Shown here: positions 58,899-64,000 of the stretch, piece after piece
How the letters are laid out: each line of letters starts with the position of its first letter
Numbering within the stretch: the stretch's first letter is position 1
From: Blasia pusilla
Taxonomy: Eukaryota > Marchantiophyta > Marchantiopsida > Blasiales
Length of the DNA stretch: 64,000 nt
Reading direction: 5' to 3'
NCBI GenBank assembly: GCA_050084515.1
Contig: CM114271.1
Location: 5,890,001-5,954,000, forward strand
Program-made: the position numbers and the translations under genes
Notes under the pieces: generated by a model
What the model was told of the DNA's origin: nothing
Seen by the model: the letters and a program-made list of their open reading frames with translations, nothing else
Databases searched by the model: none

Positions 58899-59198
58899 CT
58901 ATGTACATCTGGGACATATCCATCTTCCCTGAGAAATCCTAGGGAGAAGTAACGTCAAACATGCCATATGCCATCCTCTCGAACACCCATCATAGACTAC
59001 CACAGTGGCTGCATCATGGACGGAACCACACAACATACATTGCAAGCCTGCAGGAACTATTGCTAAGCTCGGATCAACACTTTCGTCAATGTTTGGAAGA
59101 TGACATGGCGCACAGTTACGCACATGGTCCTCCCAAACCATACCATCATGTCCCTCTAATAAGAGAACACCGGATGACAAAACCTCACGCACTCTCAA
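58899..59198 (-). pseudogene. PHD-finger C-terminal domain of the Gypsy polyprotein
   Basis: A 99-codon frame: REVLSSGVLLLEGHDG, VWEDHVRNCAPCHLPNID, then CMLCGS...VVYDGCSRGWHMACL and RWICPRCT at the stop. The spacing is that of a C4HC3 PHD zinc finger (two Cys; a CDxC pair; His and Cys in GWHMAC; final CPRC). Here the first Cys of the CDxC pair is Tyr, so this copy cannot bind both zincs normally. PHD fingers read histone H3 tails, so the domain may have directed integration to certain chromatin, as chromodomains do in chromoviruses; that role is inferred. Confidence 0.7.
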
Positions 59199-59429
59199 GA
59201 TGTTGCGCCCGGAGCTATTATCTCCAAGACAGATATAGCAAAACTACACAGCGGGCTCTGGCCACCAGACATCCGGAAACCAATCTATGTCATTCAAGGA
59301 GCCCATAGCAACATACTTTTGATTGATAAAACCTTCGGATAGTAGGTTCATAACCACCTCCCCGAATAGTCACATACCTCAATATATCCCGATGTTGCCC
59401 AATTGTTAGATTCTCAAACGCCATGGGCA

Positions 59430-59621
59430 TCACTCTCCAGAAAAAAACTCAGCCCTCTGAGAATATACTTGCATCCATACATCAGGGTCATCAAGGTTCA
59501 TCACCTCACCAACATCTCGACAAATAGCCCCAAGTAAATCTGGCTCTCGGCCATACAAAAGCAAATACGGTGAAAAAAATGCTAAGGATGCATGCCTGCT
59601 GAATCTATATCTCATCGCCAA
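59430..59621 (-). pseudogene. Integrase C-terminal part (distal to the nested LTR)
   Basis: The frame AMRYRFSRHASLAFFSPYLL, then LYGREPDLL and DDPDVWMQVYSQRAEFF, is the segment that follows the integrase core in this Gypsy type. It continues the frame broken off at 60651 on the other side of the nested LTR. A stop follows the final residues FFSGE. Confidence 0.7.
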
Positions 59622-60650
59622 CCACTGTCGCGCCCCTACTCTCCTTGAACGTCAATCTTTAGTGTTGCGAAAGCGTACGTTCAGTAGGACACGATCTCAT
59701 TGCCGATCTGCACCCAAACACGCACTCTCGTTAGTCGGGTCTGGGCCAACCAGCGTTCCCAACCCACCAAGTTCTCAACTTGGCGTCTCATCAAGCTCAA
59801 CCTTCCTTAATTCCTAGTTTCCAAAACATGGCAAGTCCTTCAAGACTTGGAACAGACTTCCTGATTAGTCCAGGAACCTAAAACGGCACTTGCGCGCCTA
59901 GCAATCCCAACTGTTCAACGAACCTTGTGCAAGTTCCAAACCGAGACCGAAGTAATTGAGTCGCGGGGTGAAATCCAAGAGGGATGTCTAAAATCACCTC
60001 CGTAGACTTGGTTCAAGTTTTCCAACCCAACCCCAAACTCTCGATCGGTTCCATGCCCTTGAGCCGCCCCGTGGCGCCCAAAGTGGGGTTTGAGTTCCAA
60101 GCACTCTCGGAGATCTTCCCCCTCACTAGTACTTCTGGGGTTCTCCAATAACCCCCCCCCCCCCCCCCCTCCCCCCCTTTTGGAAAAGGAGGGTCGGGCC
60201 CTTCATTGTGGCCCTCAACCCGACTCTACATACAATCATTTTTGGGTTGTTTCTCAGCCGCTGCTTATGCGTTTGCAGAGATCTTTAGTGCGTTTGAACC
60301 GACTTTCTATAAGACTTCCAACGCATCCTTGTTAAATCCAAACGCATCTTGGTGCTAAAAGTTATGGTTATAAAACAGTCAGAAACTCTCAAACGCTAGT
60401 GGCGTTCCAAATCCGGATTCTTCCTTTGGCAACCCACTTTCTAGACTCGACTCCTTTCAAGTCTTATTCCGTGTTTGGTCCAGGTTTCTCGATCGCCACC
60501 ACAACATCTGAAACGCAAAGTCTCGCTTGCGTCTCATCTCTCGTCTCTTCTTCGAGACTACTCCAACGCGCAAACCATCTTAGCGTGAGCCCGCTAATGT
60601 TTCGATGTTCCGCTTGGCACTCGTTTGGTCATGAGGGTCACGACAACCAC
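59621..60650 (+). mobile_element. Solo LTR (1,020 bp) nested in the Gypsy integrase, perfect 5-bp duplication
   Basis: The LTR runs 59626-60645 and begins TGTCGCGCCCCTACTCTCC and ends CATGAGGGTCACGACA, the canonical TG...CA. It is flanked by ACCAC at 59621-59625 and 60646-60650. It is the best preserved of the four copies here. It contains an 18-C run, T, then 7 C (60152-60177) where its relatives have a shorter C-rich stretch. Confidence 0.92.
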
Positions 60651-61287
60651 GGAAAATGAAGATCCCAGTCTTCTAGGTGATCTCTCTACAAGCCATACTT
60701 GCATAATCCTCTCTTCACCGTCTGCACAACCCGCTCCGCTAGTCCATCCGCCTTAGGATGATCTCGCGAAGTCGTGTCGTGGTCGATTAGTGCCTCAAAC
60801 TCCCCGCAAAACTCTGTACTCTAGTATGTCAACACCTCAGCTGGTGCGTCATAATGACTTAGCACTAGATTTAGGAAGGCATACGCTACTCCCTCACTCG
60901 CTTTGTCAGGCCACGCAACAAACTCTATCCATTTTGAGAAGTGCTCGACCATTGCCAACACATAATGACTATGGTGCTCTGTCAAAGGTACAGGTCCTAC
61001 AAATCCAAACTATGGCCATCTATAGCCTAAAACAATGATCTAAAGTGGATGCAACTATGGAGTTAGAGCATTGAACGATGTCCAGACTCGATCATATACC
61101 ATGCATCTGGCAACAAACTGCTGAACGTTAGTCTACATGCCTCGCCACAATATTGAATCTGGAGCAAGCTGTACTTCCGCTTCACTCCAAAATGACCCAA
61201 CTCCTCGTGGGCATGATGCACCAAACATGCTCTCTGTAAAGGACGAGGCACTACACGCACTCTACCATCCTCCCAAACTCGCAACAC
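60651..61287 (-). pseudogene. Integrase zinc finger and catalytic core, interrupted
   Basis: From the right: PRPLQRACLVHHAHEELGHF with the start of the His-His-Cys-Cys finger (the Cys pair is disturbed), a frame change, then GPVPLTEHHSHYVLAMVEHF, SKWIEFVAWPDK and VLTY followed by a stop, where the family has the second catalytic Asp, then DHPKADGLAERVVQTVKRGL with the catalytic Glu. The sequence is cut at DWDLHFPW by the nested LTR. Confidence 0.7.
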
Positions 61288-62015
61288 ATGTGGCCCCTCT
61301 CATCGGAACCGTATGGTTGGCTATAGGATACGATCCTGCTCTTTAGCATCACTATGCTTGCGACACTGCCAGTGCGTAGGTACTCCAAGACCACTCCATC
61401 GTCGTGAATGTCTAGGCCACCTATCGCCTCCTCACTGGCCTCTGGATCTAAGGACTCTCCATCAAACCTCGCGACCGAAGTCTCAACAACTTGGCTCTCC
61501 ATAGCCAACAAGTCCAAATAGGCTAACGCGTGCCATCTTGGCACCAACTCCTCATCAATCTCACCATGCCAACGAGCTCGATTTGCATCTTGCTGACTCG
61601 GGCATGGGTTATAGCTCAAACCATCTACATCTTGGTTGAGCATCCCAGGTCTATGCACCACCTGGAAGTCATACTCCTGCAACAAAAGAGCCCACCTCGC
61701 AAGCTTTCCAGTAAGCTTTTTGGACTCCATCAACCACTTAAGTGGTTGATGATCAATAATGATGGTAAAGGGTTTGTCGAATAGATAACATCTGAAATGT
61801 GTGACAGCCCACATCGTAGCCAAGCACTCACCCTCATACAAGCTATACTTCGCCTCTGCAGCATTGTTCGAGCGACTAGCATAAGCCACCACAAACTCTC
61901 TACACTCATCATCATGTTGGGTGAGCACTACTCCAAGTCCCAACATGCTCCAATATATGTGCAACTGGAATGGACGCCCCCTGATCGGTCTCCTCAATAT
62001 AGGCACGAACGTCAA
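61251..62015 (-). pseudogene. RNase H domain and connector of the Gypsy polyprotein
   Basis: 254 open codons contain FVVAYASRSNNAAEAKYSLYEGECLA-type RNase H motifs, FTIIIDHQPLKWLMESKKL and ARWALLLQEYDFQVVHRPG, typical of Ty3/Gypsy RNase H. The following acidic connector leads to the integrase. The frame is joined to the RT by a stop near 62030. Confidence 0.8.
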
Positions 62016-62030
62016 TCTGTCTTTGAGTAG

Positions 62031-62990
62031 CTAAAATGCTCTCTCGTGCTCATCCTCCCAGTGCCACTCCTCATCCACCTTAATCAGCAAGGTTGACGGC
62101 TTTGCAATTGAACTGAAACCCTTGACGTACCGTCGATAGAAGTTTTCCAATCCCATGAATGCACCAACTCGACTCACATCTGTAGGGCGTGGAATGCGTG
62201 AAATAGCCTCTACCTTTTTCTGTTGCATGCCAAGGCCCCCTAGGTATATCGTATGACCAAGGTACTCAATCTGGTCGTAGAAGAACTTGCACTTGCCAGG
62301 ATGTAGCTTCAGCCCATGTAACTGCAATCGTTGAAACACCTCCTCTAGATGTCGCTCATGCTCCTCAACTGTGGAGCTAAAGATTACGATGTCATCAATA
62401 TAACACCTAGCAAAATCCAGACCTACCAAGATCCTACCCATGACCCTTTGAAACTCATACGGAGCGTTGTTTAAGCCAAATGGTAAGAACCGCCACTGAA
62501 AGAAATAATCCTTCCCGTGAGGATCGATGCCCCAAAATACCGTCTTCTGCGTGTCCTCCAATCTGATAGGCAACTGATGGTATCGGGCTCAAAGATCTAA
62601 CAAACTAAAGACCTTTGCATGCCCAATAGCATCAAAGATATCCTCAGGGGTGGGCATGTCATACCTATCAAACTTCGCGTGCCGATTGATAGGTCGGTAA
62701 TCTCCACACATCTGCCTATCTGTCCAGTTGCCATGCACATCCTTCTTGGTTGGCATGACCATGGCAGATGCATACTTTCAATGGGACATCTCCACTAGTC
62801 CTGCTCCAACCAAGTCATGGCTCCTACTCTGAATCATAGCCCTCTCTATATCACTATACATGTAGGACCGTCAGAAGATAGGCGTGTTGCTCGATAACTC
62901 AATGCAAATCCCTAGACCCTTCAGCATACCCAAGTCATGCATACTAAATGCAAAGCAGCTCCTATAACTCCTAAGGAACTGGTGTATCCA
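62031..62990 (-). pseudogene. Reverse transcriptase domain of the Gypsy polyprotein
   Basis: Blocks in order on the minus strand: SAMVMPTKKDVHGNW, GDYRPINRHAKFDRYDMPTP, VFSLLDL followed by a stop near 62588 (where the first catalytic Asp region lies), HQLPIRLEDTQKTVF, FLPFGLNNAPYEFQRVM and CYIDDIVIFSS (the YxDD active site), then KLHPGKCKFFYDQIEYLGH and the thumb YRRYVKGFSSIAKPSTLL. The order and spacing are those of a Ty3/Gypsy RT. Confidence 0.85.
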
Positions 62991-64000
62991 ACGCCGCTCT
63001 CCTCCTATCAACTTGGGGCCCATATCTGGCTCCCAAGGCTCTGACGTGGGTGTAGGTAGTTGCTATGTTGCAACCCCGTCTCGGACAACAAAACTCGACT
63101 GCTCCCCTGCAGCCAACTGCAAAATCGGATCTCCATGTGAAGTATCTGGAACCACCCTCGATGTTGTGGCTACCATCCCTTGGCGTACTTGCAAAAAATC
63201 CCAAGAAGTCCAAGGGTATCTCTCTCGATCACCCCTGGTGTGTCGGTCTCCTGGAGTCTCGCCCTCAGCCACTACCTCAACCGTCTCGGTAGGCATGGGG
63301 CTCACCAACGCAATAATTGTGATCTGTTCCATCCTCAAATGACACTGCTCAGCTACGCCCAAGCTGAACATCCATGTCAAGCACTTCAAGTCCATCTCTT
63401 GACGCAAGACATGACATCGTGATGCCTTTGATAGTGACGGTATTATCGTCACTCCTGTGGGGAATCCCATCGCTTGCTCTTACTCATCAGCGTTGGGCTC
63501 CACCAACCGATGTACCTCGTCATCCCAAACCTAGCCAAGTCCGGCCTTCTTAAATGCATAGGAAGCGGAAAAACTCACCAGTGTGGGAAAGGCTACCCGT
63601 GGCATGCCAATCGTGTTGTTGTCTAAGAGGAGCATGTCATTTAGTAGATGGAACAAGGTTTTTGCTAAAAAACAACTCTTCTAAGTTTAGTGAAATCAAA
63701 ATGTTCAATAAATGAGATGTGTTGGCCTCGGGATATAAATGAATGCATGCATCGTCTTCTAAAACTCTATATCATGGTTTCCATTATCTACATCGAAGTG
63801 TTGCTAGATGAAGCCCATCATCGCATGTGCATCCTCATCATCTAGAATATTCGTCTAGGATCGACAACCTTATGACCTAAATTAGTATATAATCTCCTTC
63901 TTAACAACATTACATGCCAATCATCATCCATCCTTCTAGCCAAATATGCATAATGATTAATTGCACATAGGGGTAGAAATATGTCATGACTTTTAGGATA

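Larger units (their letters stand above)
58608..64000 (-). mobile_element. Ty3/Gypsy retrotransposon relic with a PHD finger after the integrase; continues past the window
   Basis: Read right to left: unclear gag/protease remains (64.0-63.0 kb), reverse transcriptase, RNase H, integrase zinc finger and core, a conserved post-integrase region, a PHD finger, a polypurine tract (AGGGGGG on the minus strand, about 58721-58727) and a short 3' LTR (58608-58720, 113 bases, ends decayed from TG/CA). The order RT-RNase H-integrase defines Ty3/Gypsy. The coding line has several stops (for example in the first RT block near 62585 and in the integrase core) and a nested 1,020-bp LTR, so it is inactive. 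The 5' LTR lies outside the window. Confidence 0.8.

Noticed and set aside
1-64000. CRISPR array, bacterial operon, rRNA or tRNA gene
   Set aside because: No regularly spaced short repeats of that type, no Shine-Dalgarno-led gene strings and no recognisable tRNA or rRNA sequence were seen; introns and plant gene families show this is nuclear eukaryotic DNA.

Overview
The window looks like nuclear DNA of a land plant. Three of its four multi-exon genes are recognisable as plant families: a CPL4-type RNA polymerase II CTD phosphatase, an HHP4-type heptahelical (PAQR/ADIPOR-like) membrane protein, and a GINT1-type GT64 sphingolipid glycosyltransferase. The introns have GT/AG ends. Genes sit 7-10 kb apart among Ty3/Gypsy, LINE and Helitron debris and long AT-rich DNA. 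A non-seed plant (bryophyte, lycophyte or fern) seems likely from the long TE-filled introns and the type of Gypsy and LINE relics, but I cannot fix the species.

Layout. 1-5.0 kb: no gene I can support; it holds a purine-rich, GC-rich block. 5.0-13.5 kb, minus: CPL4-like gene with eight exons; its longest intron holds three LINE relics. 13.5-22.5 kb: accessory DNA with solo LTRs of about 1 kb at 15.7, 17.6 and 19.3 kb, LTR pieces, a dispersed coding-like repeat, and a decayed duplicate of CPL4 exon 1 plus its upstream DNA at 21.3-21.6 kb. 22.5-26.25 kb, plus: HHP4-like gene with a LINE relic in intron 1. 26.5-32.2 kb: AT-rich DNA without genes. 33.5-39.6 kb, plus: a large helical protein gene, possibly of the FLIP/FIRRM kind, with a LINE and its tandem 3' tails in one intron. 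40.7-41.8 kb, minus: internally deleted Helitron. 42-47 kb: AT-rich DNA with tandem repeats, a 33-bp palindrome and TA microsatellites. 48.95-52.1 kb, minus: GINT1-like gene with four exons. 52.2-54.7 kb: GC-rich 5' flank. 55.5-64 kb, minus: relics of an unusual Ty3/Gypsy lineage that carries a PHD finger after its integrase. It has very short LTRs, and a 1,020-bp solo LTR of another family lies inside its integrase with a perfect 5-bp target duplication.

The host genes are housekeeping and do not form a cluster or pathway: nuclear transcription (CPL4), membrane signalling (HHP4), Golgi sphingolipid glycosylation (GINT1) and one gene of uncertain role. The most unusual content is in the mobile DNA: the PHD-finger Gypsy, nested solo LTRs, intronic LINEs that all lie in the sense direction of their host gene, and the CPL4 exon-1 duplicate. 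All exon models were built by eye from open frames, splice signals and remembered family sequences; no search was run.
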